Assembly (NCBI GenBank): GCA_963786195.1
Contig: CAWAYH010000013.1
Coordinates: forward strand, 124,001-188,000
Direction: 5' to 3'
DNA length: 64,000 bases
DNA from: CAWAYH01 sp963786195
Lineage (GTDB): Bacteria; Acidobacteriota; Vicinamibacteria; Vicinamibacterales; 2-12-FULL-66-21
Positions 52,865 through 61,070 of the stretch are shown piece after piece. Every line of letters begins with the position of its first letter. Within the stretch, counting starts at the first letter, position 1. A program made the translations under genes and the position numbers. The notes below the pieces were generated by a model. The model saw only the letters and a program-made list of their open reading frames with translations, did not search any database and was not told the DNA's origin.

Positions 52865-53272
52865 GTGATCTCGTCGACTGAGAGCCACCCCGCCGAGTCG
52901 GCCACCCGCACAATCCTCATCGTCGACGACGACCGATCGGTTGCCGATACTTTCGCACGAATCCTGAAGCTCGAGGGCTACGAAGTCGCGACCGCCATGT
53001 CGGCCGAGGCCGGCCTCGAGATCGCGGACAACGTGCTGCCGGATGCCATCATCCTCGATATGCGGATGCCCATCACCAGCGGCCTGCAGTTCCTCCGGCT
53101 GGTGAGGTCGAAGCCGCATCTCGTCGAGGTGCCCGTCGCCATCGTGACCGGCGATTACTTCCTGGCCGATCCGGTTCAGCACGAGCTGAAGTCACTCGGG
53201 GCGTCGGTCAAGTTCAAGCCGATGTATCTCGAGGACCTGGTGATCCTGGCGCGCACCCTGGTCTCTACGTGA
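52865..53272 (+). CDS. Stand-alone response-regulator receiver domain
   Basis: A single CheY-like domain of 135 aa: acidic pocket VDDDR, phosphoacceptor Asp in AIILDMRMP, and the lysine in VKFKP. No output domain or kinase is adjacent. The GTG start is tentative. Its TGA overlaps the hemE GTG by four bases (GTGA), which couples it to haem synthesis. Confidence 0.9.
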   Translation: MISSTESHPAESATRTILIVDDDRSVADTFARILKLEGYEVATAMSAEAGLEIADNVLPDAIILDMRMPITSGLQFLRLVRSKPHLVEVPVAIVTGDYFLADPVQHELKSLGASVKFKPMYLEDLVILARTLVST

Positions 53273-54291
53273 ACGATCGGTTCCTCCGGGCCTGCCGGCG
53301 GGAACCCGTCGACGCCACGCCGGTCTGGTTCATGCGCCAGGCGGGCCGCTACATGCCCGAGTACCGGGCGCTTCGCGAGCGGCACTCCCTCCTCGATATC
53401 TGCCGGCATCCCGAGCTGGCCGTTGCGGTCACGCTTCAACCCGTCCGCGCGATCGAGGTCGACGCCGCGATTCTCTTCTCGGATCTCCTGCTCCCCTTTC
53501 TCCCGATGGGGCTGGACTTCGATTTCGTCAAGGGCGAAGGGCCGTCGATCGCCAACCCGATCCGAGCGGCGGCGGACGTCGATCGCCTGAAGCGGTTCGA
53601 CTGCCGTCAGGATCTTCGTCACGTGCTCGACACGATTGCCGCGGTTCGCGCGGAACTGAACGGCCGCATTCCGCTGCTCGGGTTCGGCGGCGCGCCGTTC
53701 ACGCTTGCGGCATACGCCATCGAAGGCGGGCCCTCATCGAGCTACGCGCGGACGAAGGCCTTCATGCACACGGAGCCGCAGGCGTGGCACAGGCTCGCCG
53801 GCTTCTTCGCGGACGTGATGATCGAGTACCTGCGGGCGCAGGTCGAGGCAGGCGCGCAGGCGCTGCAGATCTTCGATTCGTGGGCGGGCACGCTCGGACG
53901 CTCCGACTATCGCGAGTTCGTTCAGCCTCATTCGAAGCGGGTCTTCGACGCGTTGTCCGACGCCGGAGTGCCGCTCATCCACTTTGGTGTCGGGACCTCC
54001 GCGATTCTGGCGGATATGGTCCAGGCCGGCGGGAGCGTGATCGGCGTGGACTGGCGGCTGCCGCTCGATGAGGCGTGGGCGATCGTCGGACCGCGCGCGA
54101 TTCAGGGTAACCTCGATCCGTGTGTGCTCCTGGCGCCGCGCGACACGATGCTCGCCGCTGCGGACGAGGTGCTGCGACGCGCAGCCGGCAGGCCGGGCCA
54201 TATCTTCAATCTCGGTCACGGCGTACTGCCAGAGACGTCGCTCGCGCAGGTACAGGCACTGGCGGCGCATGTGCATCAAGCCACGCAATAG
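53269..54291 (+). CDS. hemE: Uroporphyrinogen decarboxylase
   Basis: HemE decarboxylates four acetate side chains of uroporphyrinogen III. The substrate-binding PVWFMRQAGRY is at residues 19-29, with ILFSDLLLPF, GFGGAPFTLAAYAIEGG, IFDSWAG and the late NLGHGVLPET. At 340 aa the frame is intact and of normal length. hemY follows after copy B of the dispersed repeat. Confidence 0.97.
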   Translation: MNDRFLRACRREPVDATPVWFMRQAGRYMPEYRALRERHSLLDICRHPELAVAVTLQPVRAIEVDAAILFSDLLLPFLPMGLDFDFVKGEGPSIANPIRAAADVDRLKRFDCRQDLRHVLDTIAAVRAELNGRIPLLGFGGAPFTLAAYAIEGGPSSSYARTKAFMHTEPQAWHRLAGFFADVMIEYLRAQVEAGAQALQIFDSWAGTLGRSDYREFVQPHSKRVFDALSDAGVPLIHFGVGTSAILADMVQAGGSVIGVDWRLPLDEAWAIVGPRAIQGNLDPCVLLAPRDTMLAAADEVLRRAAGRPGHIFNLGHGVLPETSLAQVQALAAHVHQATQ

Positions 54292-54310
54292 CAAGAGGCC
54301 TTCAGCTCGA

Positions 54311-54519
54311 GCCACCGTGCGAGCGAGCATGGCGAGCGAGCCACGCGACCGGCCCGCCTTCGCGCCGGAGGCGCTTCGGCGAGGTCTCGCCGGAGCTGTA
54401 GCGTAGGCGGAAGCGCGCCGGCGCCCTTCGACTTCGCTCAGGGCGTGGTGAGCCTAGTCGAACCGCGAAGCGGCGCGCGAGAGCGCGTGTGGGGGAGTCC
54501 GAGGGGCGAAGCCCCTCGG
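54311..54519 (-). repeat. Dispersed palindrome-rich repeat, copy B
   Basis: Inverted relative to copy A and about 90 percent identical across 209 bases, including CCCTTCGACTTCGCTCAGGG and the end hairpin CCGAGGGGCGAAGCCCCTCGG. It fills the hemE-hemY spacer almost completely, leaving seven bases before the hemY ATG. Confidence 0.92.
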
Positions 54520-54526
54520 TTAAGAA

Positions 54527-55894
54527 ATGACCATCATCGTCATCGGCGCGGGCATCACCGGGCTGTCGGCCGCATTCGAGCTGACCGAGCGCGGTGTTCG
54601 ATGCGTGGTGCTCGAAGCGTCCGATCGCGTAGGCGGCCTGATCCTCACGAAGCGCGTGAGCGGTTTCACGATCGAGGCCGGCGCGGATTCGATGCTCGCG
54701 CTCAAGCCGGCGGGGGCTGAGTTGTGCGCCGCGCTCGGGCTCGGTCCTCGCCTGATCGCCACGAAGCGTCCGCGGACCGTCTACGTGCACGCGCGCGGCC
54801 GACTGCACGCCGTTCCCTCGCCGTCCACGCTCGGCATTCCCGCTACGTGGCGGGGCCTCGCCACCTACGACCTGCTCCCCTGGTCCGCGCGGATCCGTCT
54901 CGCACTCGACGCGCTCCGTTCCCGATCCGGGTCCGGCGACGAATCCGTCGCGAGCTTTTTCCGGCGCCGGTTTGGTCCAGCGACCGTCGACCTGATCGCC
55001 GAGCCACTCCTCGGGGGGATCCATGCCGGCGACATCGAGTCGCTGTCGATGCGATCCGTCGCGCCGCGACTGCTCGACGCGGAGACGCGGCACGGCAGCG
55101 TACTGCGAACGATCAGGCAGACGCGGCCGATGCCGGGGGGCGAAGGACTGTTCAAGTCGTTGTCCGCCGGCATGAGCGAGCTGGTGATTGCACTCGACAA
55201 GCGCATCCCCGCGGGCACCATCCATCTGAACACGCAGGCTGAGGCGATCTCGCGCGACGAGATCGGGTGGCGCGTACTCGCCGGAGGCCGGGAATTCCAC
55301 GGCAACGCGGTGATCGTCGCGGCGCCGGCGTTCGCGGCCGAGCGGCTGCTGACCGATGTCGCCCCGGACGCCGCCCGACTCTGCGCGGAGGTCCCCTACG
55401 TGTCGACCGTCAGCGTGGCGCTCGCCTGGCCGCGCGCGAGCGTCGCGCACCCACTCGACGGCAGCGGCTTCGTCGTCGCGCGCACGCAGAGCACGCTGCG
55501 CATTTCCGCGTGCACGTGGGTCTCGTCGAAGTGGGACGCGCGCGCGCCTGCGGACGGAGTCCTGCTGCGCGCGTTCCTGGGGGGCGCCGCCGACCCCGCG
55601 GCTTCCGATCTTTCAGACGATGAGCTGGTGGGAATCGTGCGCCGGGACGTCGGAGAGGTTCTCGGCATCACCGATCAGCCCATCCTGTCGGACGTGCACC
55701 GGTGGCCTCGGGCAGGCGCCCAGCACATCGTCGGCCACGCGGCGCGCGTCGCGCGGATCGAGGATCTGCTCGGACGCACGCCCGGGCTCTTCGTGGCCGG
55801 CAGCGGGTTCCGCGCTATCGGCATTCCCGATTGCGTGGCGGACGGCCGCGCTGCCGCCGCCGAGTCCGCGCGTTACGTTAAGATGGCTGGGTGA
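54527..55894 (+). CDS. hemY: Protoporphyrinogen oxidase
   Basis: A flavin amine-oxidase-type protein of 455 aa. The FAD motif VIGAGITGLSAAFELTERG is at the N-terminus, GGLILTKRVSGFTIEAGADS follows, and the C-terminus has FVAGSGFRAIGIPDCVADGR. It oxidises a porphyrinogen to a porphyrin (protoporphyrin or coproporphyrin route; not distinguishable here). The haem context with hemE supports the call over other amine oxidases. No ribosome site is visible because the repeat abuts the start. Confidence 0.92.
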   Translation: MTIIVIGAGITGLSAAFELTERGVRCVVLEASDRVGGLILTKRVSGFTIEAGADSMLALKPAGAELCAALGLGPRLIATKRPRTVYVHARGRLHAVPSPSTLGIPATWRGLATYDLLPWSARIRLALDALRSRSGSGDESVASFFRRRFGPATVDLIAEPLLGGIHAGDIESLSMRSVAPRLLDAETRHGSVLRTIRQTRPMPGGEGLFKSLSAGMSELVIALDKRIPAGTIHLNTQAEAISRDEIGWRVLAGGREFHGNAVIVAAPAFAAERLLTDVAPDAARLCAEVPYVSTVSVALAWPRASVAHPLDGSGFVVARTQSTLRISACTWVSSKWDARAPADGVLLRAFLGGAADPAASDLSDDELVGIVRRDVGEVLGITDQPILSDVHRWPRAGAQHIVGHAARVARIEDLLGRTPGLFVAGSGFRAIGIPDCVADGRAAAAESARYVKMAG

Positions 55895-56508
55895 TGTCCG
55901 CTCGTGCCCTCGGGTTCCTGATCGCCACGATCGTCGCGCTCTCGAACGTTCGCGCGCAGACGCCCGACCTCCAGAACGTCCTGAAAGACATCAAGGCCCG
56001 CGACAAGGGCCAGCTCGCCGTGTCAGAGGAAGACGGGCGCTTTCTGCGGCTGCTCGTCGCGAGTACTGGTGCGAAGCGCGCGCTCGAGATCGGGGGCGCG
56101 AGCGGCTACAGTGCCATCTGGATTGGCATGGGGCTTCGCGACACGGGCGGCCGGCTCGTCACGCTCGAGTACGACGCGGCCCGGGCGAAGGAGCTGGCGG
56201 ACAACGTGCGGCGCGCAGGCCTGTCGGACGTCATCGAGGTGCGATCGGGTGACGGGTTCAAGGAGATTCCGGGCATCCCCGGCACGTTCGATTTCGTGTT
56301 CCTCGACGCGTGGAAAAAGGACTACAAGCGCTTCTTCGATCTCGTGTACCCGCGCCTCGACAAGGGAGGGCTGTTCGTCGCGCACAACGTCGTGAACAAG
56401 CGCAGCGAGATGGGCGACTTCCTCGACGTCATCTGGAAACACCCGTCCCTCTGGACGACCATCGTATCGCCGTCAGGTGAGGGGATGTCGGTGTCGCTGA
56501 AACGCTGA
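55891..56508 (+). CDS. O-methyltransferase of the catechol-type family with signal peptide
   Basis: The SAM fold shows ALEIGGASGYSAIWIGMGL, VTLEYDAARAKELADNV and FDFVFLDAWKKDYKRFF (metal and catalytic region), as in catechol/caffeoyl-CoA O-methyltransferases. Unusually, the first 22 residues are a plausible export signal (ALGFLIATIVALSNVRAQ). GTG 55891 overlaps the hemY stop; ATG 55894 follows. A SAM-using enzyme outside the cytoplasm would lack cofactor, so either the segment is a membrane anchor or the protein stays inside. Substrate unknown. Confidence 0.85.
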   Translation: MMSARALGFLIATIVALSNVRAQTPDLQNVLKDIKARDKGQLAVSEEDGRFLRLLVASTGAKRALEIGGASGYSAIWIGMGLRDTGGRLVTLEYDAARAKELADNVRRAGLSDVIEVRSGDGFKEIPGIPGTFDFVFLDAWKKDYKRFFDLVYPRLDKGGLFVAHNVVNKRSEMGDFLDVIWKHPSLWTTIVSPSGEGMSVSLKR

Positions 56509-56548
56509 GGCGGACGGCAGCGGAGCGCGCAACTTTAGTTGCGCGGAT

Positions 56549-56770
56549 CTATTCCAGCTTTTTCGGGGCTCTCTTCTTGCGCGGTTTTCCGCTGCGCAGG
56601 CCGGCTGGCACCGGCTCGTCGCTGGGCTCGAGCCGCGACATGCTGGTCAGAAACTTCTTGACCCCGTGCTCATCGAACTGGACACGGGTATAGGCATCCT
56701 CGACTGCGATCACAGATCCCAGACCGTAGGTGGGCTCAACGACCCTGGCCCCAACGTCGAACCGCTTCAT
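56549..56770 (-). CDS. Small CarD-like domain protein
   Basis: A 73-residue protein: MKRFDVGARVVEPTYGLGSV, then VEDAYTRVQFDEHGVKKFL, a small beta-barrel of the kind found in CarD/TRCF RNA-polymerase-interacting domains, with a basic tail (GKPRKKRAPKKLE). ATG 56770 has AGGAG seven bases upstream. It may bind RNA polymerase or nucleic acid; the domain call is from pattern only. Confidence 0.65.
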   Translation of the reverse strand: MKRFDVGARVVEPTYGLGSVIAVEDAYTRVQFDEHGVKKFLTSMSRLEPSDEPVPAGLRSGKPRKKRAPKKLE

Positions 56771-56917
56771 CACGAGCTCCTTCGCCGCGGAACGCAAATG
56801 GCGCGGACCCCTTGCGCAGGATCGACGCGCAGCGGCGCACCGCCGCCGGAACTCTCAGAGTATCAGATGTTTACCGCGGTCGTCAACCGCAGCCGCCTAT
56901 AGTACAGTCGTCCCGCC

Positions 56918-57824
56918 GTGCGCACACACATCATCGGCGTCCCGCTCGATCTGGGGGGAAACCGCCGGGGGGTCGACATGGGTCCCTCCGCTTTCCGCAT
57001 TGCCGGTTTGAGCGAGCGCCTGACCGCCCTGAACATCGCCGTCTCCGACGAGGGCGACCTGGTCACGCCCATTCCTGAGGTGAAAGCGCTCGGCGATCCG
57101 ACCAAGAAGTACATCCGGGAGATCGCGCAGGGTCTGCGAAAAACTCTACAAGACATCGCTCGCCGTGCTCGAAAAAGGTGGTCTGCCGCTCGTGCTCGGT
57201 GGCGACCACAGCCTCGCGGCCGGGTCGGTGGCTGCGACGGCCGATTTCGTCAGGCGCGAGAACAAGCCCCTGGGACTGATCTGGGTCGACGCGCACGGTG
57301 ACATGAACACGCCGTCGAGCTCCAGCAGCGGCAACGTGCACGGCATGCCGCTCGCGTCGCTCCTCGGGCCGGAGCCCGCGGAGCTCTCGCGGATCGGCGG
57401 CTTCTCCCCCAAGGTCCTGCCCGAACACACCGTGCTCATCGGCATCCGCAACCTGGACGAGCGGGAGAAGGAGATCGTCCGCGCGTCGCGCGTGCACGTC
57501 TTCACGATCAAGGACATCGATCGCGCCGGCATCGCCTCGGTCGTCGAGCAGGCGCTCGCGAAGGCCGGCCAGGGAACGGCCGGCGTGCACGTCTCGTTCG
57601 ATCTCGACGTGTGCGATCCGGCGATTGCGCCGGGCGTCGGCACGCCGGTCAAGGGCGGCCTCGACTACCGCGAGGCGCATATGGTGATGGAGATGATCGC
57701 CGATTCGGGACTGCTGCGTGCGCTCGATCTCGTCGAGGTCAACCCGATTCTCGACGATCGCAATATGACCGCGATCCTCGGCGCAGAGCTGGCGTCGTCC
57801 GCGCTGGGTCAGAAGATCATATAA
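56918..57824 (+). CDS. rocF: Arginase (one frameshift)
   Basis: A binuclear manganese ureohydrolase that splits arginine to ornithine and urea. The metal motifs are GGDHS, DAHGDMNTP and SFDLDVCDP, with the substrate-loop VHGMPLASLLG and the late EVNPILDDRN. The N-terminus is IIGVPLDLGGNRRGVDMGP, typical of true arginases. The frame breaks near 57145, just before the conserved GGLPLVLGGDHS. GTG start. Confidence 0.93.
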
Positions 57825-57830
57825 ATGCTC

Positions 57831-57851
57831 GTAGTTCGTAGTTCGTAGTTC
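57831..57851. repeat. Three perfect heptamers downstream of arginase
   Basis: GTAGTTC is repeated three times without a gap, and a degenerate unit (CGTAGCTCG) follows at 57859. It begins seven bases after the arginase stop. Confidence 0.85.
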
Positions 57852-57940
57852 GGGGGCTCGTAGCTCGGATGGTGCTGGGTGGACGCGGCGCTACGCGCGC
57901 GAAGAGGCGTATGGAAGGGCAACAGGTCGAGGGCGGCGTC

Positions 57941-58197
57941 TCACGGTTCGAAGGGGCGCTTCGCGAAGGCGCGGCCCGAGCCAGACTTCAAGTAGCGTTC
58001 GAAGCGGATGGCGCGCTTCTCATCCGAGAACTCGATAACCACGTGAACGTGCCATGGACGGCGGGAAGCCGTATGGGGGCAGCCCCCTGCGTTGTGGTCG
58101 GACAACCTCGCATTCACATCGGATGTGAGGCCGACGTAGAACTCGAGGTCTGACCTGAGTTTCTCAGAACGCAGACAAAACGCTTGTCTCCGGTCAT
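57941..58197 (-). CDS. GIY-YIG nuclease domain protein (one frameshift)
   Basis: A small GIY-YIG-like domain: FVCVLRSEK, then FYVGLTSDVNARLSDHNAG, HTASRRPWHVHVVIEF and AIRFERYLKSGSGRAFAKR, matching the UhpC/UPF0213 small-protein group with its Tyr, Arg and Glu residues. A frame change near 58160 joins the likely start MTGDKRFV to the body. The first motif reads FVCVL rather than YxY, so nuclease activity is uncertain. Roughly 85 aa. Confidence 0.75.
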
Positions 58198-58452
58198 GAC
58201 CAGACCTGTTGGCAAGCCACATGCCTGGTAGGAAACATCGAACTACGCCCAGTATCAGCGCGAGGAGTTGGGAACGTCGCAGCATCGACAGCCGTTCGCA
58301 GGAAGGAGAGTCGCCGTTCTTGCGTACCTTGACGGCCGGGTGATCGAGAGACAGGCCCGCCTTCGCGGCTGCGCCGCTTCGGCGCGGCATCCTTCGCCTG
58401 TCAGAACTCGCTTGGTTTACCGAGCCGAAGCTCGCCGAAGGCGAGCGAAGGC

Positions 58453-58527
58453 TGGTGGGCCGCCCGGGGATCGAACCCGGGACACCCTGATTAAAAGTCA
58501 GGTGCTCTACCACTGAGCTAGCGGCCC
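58453..58527 (-). tRNA. tRNA-Lys (anticodon UUU)
   Basis: On the minus strand, the 5' arm GGGCCGC pairs with GCGGCCC, the D-arm contains AGCTCAGTGGTAGAGC, the anticodon stem CCTGA/TCAGG holds CTTTTAA with TTT at the anticodon, and the T-arm CCGGGTTCGATCCCGG is complete. Discriminator A and the CCA end (58453-58455) are encoded. It is a substrate of the MnmA encoded at 36.3 kb. Confidence 0.98.
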
Positions 58528-58633
58528 GGCGGGAGCCATCGATCTTACCATGCGCGCCTCAGCCGGACCGGCGCGCTCCACGTGGCACCGCGCGCGCCGC
58601 GGACCATCCGCAGGATAGAATCCCCGAACGCGC

Positions 58634-59643
58634 ATGCGAAGAATCGACATCTTCAACCACATCTTTCCCGACGCCTACTTCCGCCGGATGATGGCGGTGG
58701 CGCCGGACTTCCAGGACATCGGCAGACGGATGCGAAACATCCCGATGCTGATCGACCTCGACGTGCGCTTCCGCGTGATGGACGCCTTCGAGGACTATCA
58801 ACAGGTGCTGTCGATCGCGACCCCGCCGATCGAAGTGTTCGCGGGCGACGCCGCCGGCGAGCTGGCGCGAATCGCCAACGATGGCATGGCGGATCTCGTG
58901 CGGCGCTTTCCCGATCGGTTTCCGGCGTTCATCGCGTCCCTGCCGCTCAACGATCCGGACCTGGCCGCACGCGAGGTCCAGCGAGCCGTCGACGAGCTGG
59001 GGGCGCGAGGCGTCCAGCTGTTCTCCAGCGTGTTCGGAAAGCCGATCGCCGAACCCGAGTTCCTGCCACTCTTCGAAGCGATGGCCGCTTACGACCTGCC
59101 GATTCTGCTCCACCCCTACCGAGGGGCCGACGTGCCCGACTTCGGCGGCGAGACGCGCTCCCAGTACGAGATTTGGTGGACCTTCGGCTGGCCGTACGAA
59201 ACCAGCGCCGCGATGGCGCGTCTCGTCTTCAGCGGCATCTTCGATCGCTTTCCTGAACTGAAGATCATCACGCACCACATGGGGGCGATGGCGCCATACT
59301 TCGAGGGGCGGATCGGTCCAGGCTGGGATCAGCTCGGCGTGCGAACGTCGGCGATCGACTACGCCGCGTGCTCAAGACGCTGAAGAAGCGACCGCTGGAT
59401 TACTTCCGGATGTTCTACGCCGACACGGCGCTCTTCGGCGCGTACGATGCGACGGTGTGCGGGCTCAAGTTCTTCGGCGCCGACAGGGTGCTCTTTGCGT
59501 CCGATGCGCCGTTCGATCCCGAGAAAGGGCCGATGTACATCCGGGAGACCATCGGTGTCATCGATCGGCTGCCGATCGGGCTCGAGGAGCGGGAAAAGAT
59601 CTACTGGCGCAATGCGCAGGCGATGCTCAAGCTGCCGGGCTGA
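58634..59643 (+). CDS. Amidohydrolase 2 family (ACMSD/resorcylate-decarboxylase type), one frameshift
   Basis: A TIM-barrel metal-dependent hydrolase or decarboxylase. IDIFNHIFPDAYF opens the barrel, with ILLHPYRGADVPDF, KIITHHMGAMAPYFEGRI and RVLFASDAPFDPEKGP following. Family members have HxH after the first strand; here the first position is Phe (FNH), so one metal ligand may be missing. The frame breaks near 59362. Substrate unknown. Confidence 0.87.
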
Positions 59644-59647
59644 ACCG

Positions 59648-60628
59648 CTATTTGAGCGTGAAGCTCATTTCGATTTCGACGATCACGGAAACGGGCTTCC
59701 CCTCGAGGGTCGCCGGTGAGAACTTCCATCGCTTGACGGTCCTGAGGGCTTCCTCATCCAGTTCGGAGTCGAGTGAGCCGATGACTCGCACGTCGCCGAC
59801 GTTCCCGTCCGGCCGGACGATCGCTTCCATGTAGACCACGCCCTGGACTTTCCGCTGCATGGCGCTCTTGGTGTAATTCGGTTTGACCTCCCGCACCAGT
59901 TTCGGGTGTGCCACCCCTTCCCCGCCCCTGTAGAGACCGCGCGCGGGGTCGGGCGTGAACGATGATTCCCCGGTTCGGCGCGCCTGGATGTTGCGGATCT
60001 CCGTCCGTCCCTTCAGGCCCTCGATGCCGATGACGCCACTCTCGCGCTTCAGATCGTCGGCGACGGCGATCGATTCGCCGTTGAGCGCCACCTGAAGCCG
60101 GGCGTTCTCGCAACTGATCGTGAGAACCTGCCATTCGCCGACCGCACGCGCGACGGCGGGGAGTCGTGCTTCCTCGAAACGCAGGTTCGACGACCGGGAA
60201 CCCCTGAGGTCGACGCGTCCAACGGCGTCCGAGCCGGCGGTCGAATCCGAGAGAGAGATGCGATAGCCGGTCGACGGCCTGTCCCCGCGTGCGGCACGGA
60301 CGAACACGCCAGCCTGCGTGCCCGGCTGAACGATGCGAAACTCCATCTCGAGTACGAAATTGTCGAACGAGTAATAGCTGTGAATCCAGCCCGGGCCCTC
60401 GCCAATCTGGATCAGCGGACCCTCCGCCACGACGTGTGGCATCGGACCGCCTCGCGCGGCCCACCTCGTGATTGGGTAGGACTGATTGATCGACTTGACG
60501 GGCTTCGCGGTAGCCGGAAGATCCTGCGTAGTGGCTCCGACGGCCGCTGCAACCAGCAGGGCCTGCGCGGCCGTCATCGGGACTGCCAAAACGGCGGCGC
60601 GCTGGCTCACCCGGATCTCCGTGACCAC
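59648..60628 (-). CDS. Fusion of a DUF1080-like sugar-binding domain and a TonB C-terminal domain
   Basis: After a hydrophobic start, residues about 60-210 form a jelly-roll of the 3-keto-disaccharide hydrolase/LamG type (GPGWIHSYYSFDNFVLEMEF, VFVRAARGDRPSTGYRISL, ALNGESIAVADDL, GVIGIEGLKGRTEIRNIQ). The last 90 residues are a TonB-C fold: HPKLVREVKPNYTKSAM, VVYMEAIVRPDGNVGDVRV, LDEEALRTVKRWKFSPA and VIVEIEMSF. A glycan-recognition part joined to a TonB-type energy-coupling domain is unusual. Convergent with the amidohydrolase gene. The frame is intact. Confidence 0.85.
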   Translation of the reverse strand: MVTEIRVSQRAAVLAVPMTAAQALLVAAAVGATTQDLPATAKPVKSINQSYPITRWAARGGPMPHVVAEGPLIQIGEGPGWIHSYYSFDNFVLEMEFRIVQPGTQAGVFVRAARGDRPSTGYRISLSDSTAGSDAVGRVDLRGSRSSNLRFEEARLPAVARAVGEWQVLTISCENARLQVALNGESIAVADDLKRESGVIGIEGLKGRTEIRNIQARRTGESSFTPDPARGLYRGGEGVAHPKLVREVKPNYTKSAMQRKVQGVVYMEAIVRPDGNVGDVRVIGSLDSELDEEALRTVKRWKFSPATLEGKPVSVIVEIEMSFTLK

Positions 60629-60951
60629 GTCGGGCCGAAGCGATCGGGCACGTCGAGCGCGCTGAACACCCCGACCGGTTCCGCGTGCACGAGATAGATC
60701 TGGCGCTGCGCTTCGAGCGCCTTCACCTCGTCTTCGAAATCCGCGAGGTGCCGCTCGTACACGACCATCTCGCTCCAGTACTCGACCAGCAGGTAGCGTT
60801 CTGGGTGCGCGAGATCCTTCAGGAACGAGCTGCCGAGAAACGAACGGCTCCGGCGCGACAGCTTCGTCCAGTCGCCGTCCACCCCGTACAACCGCTCGAA
60901 CTCCTCGCCCCGATCAGGAACCGTCTCGAAGGCCCACACAAGTGCAACCAC
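60607..60951 (-). CDS. Dimeric alpha-beta barrel protein, antibiotic-biosynthesis-monooxygenase-like
   Basis: A protein of about 114 aa with ALVWAFETVPDRGEEFERLY, then SFLGSSFLKDLAHPERYLLVEYW and ERHLADFEDEVKALEAQ, the ferredoxin-like pattern of ABM/NIPSNAP domains. GTG 60951 is preceded by GGAGG. Its end overlaps the start of the DUF1080-TonB fusion by 22 bases. Likely an oxidase or a binding module of a small molecule; unassigned. Confidence 0.65.
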   Translation of the reverse strand: MVALVWAFETVPDRGEEFERLYGVDGDWTKLSRRSRSFLGSSFLKDLAHPERYLLVEYWSEMVVYERHLADFEDEVKALEAQRQIYLVHAEPVGVFSALDVPDRFGPTWSRRSG

Positions 60952-60999
60952 AAGCCCATCCTCCACCACGGACAACACGGACAACACGGATAGAGCACC

Positions 61000-61048
61000 A
61001 ACAACCAAAAACCGAAAACCGAAAACCAAAAACCGAAAACCGACAACC
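61000..61048. repeat. Seven tandem heptamers, consensus GAAAACC
   Basis: Units AACAACC, AAAAACC, GAAAACC, GAAAACC, AAAAACC, GAAAACC and GACAACC run without a gap. A separate 9-base repeat (ACGGACAAC twice) lies at about 60968-60988. This is the longest clean heptamer run in the window. Confidence 0.92.
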
Positions 61049-61070
61049 TGGCCAAGCAGAGTCTAGAACA

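Noticed and set aside
54302..55450. A long minus-strand gene opposite hemY
   Set aside because: It is antisense to a well-conserved gene and its end is merely the translated repeat copy B.
57941..58513. One 190-residue protein reading through the tRNA-Lys gene
   Set aside because: The N-terminal part is the tRNA read as codons; the true GIY-YIG protein starts near 58197.
58453..58527. Integration site at the tRNA-Lys gene
   Set aside because: No integrase, no direct repeat of the tRNA 3' end nearby, and both sides carry ordinary chromosomal genes.
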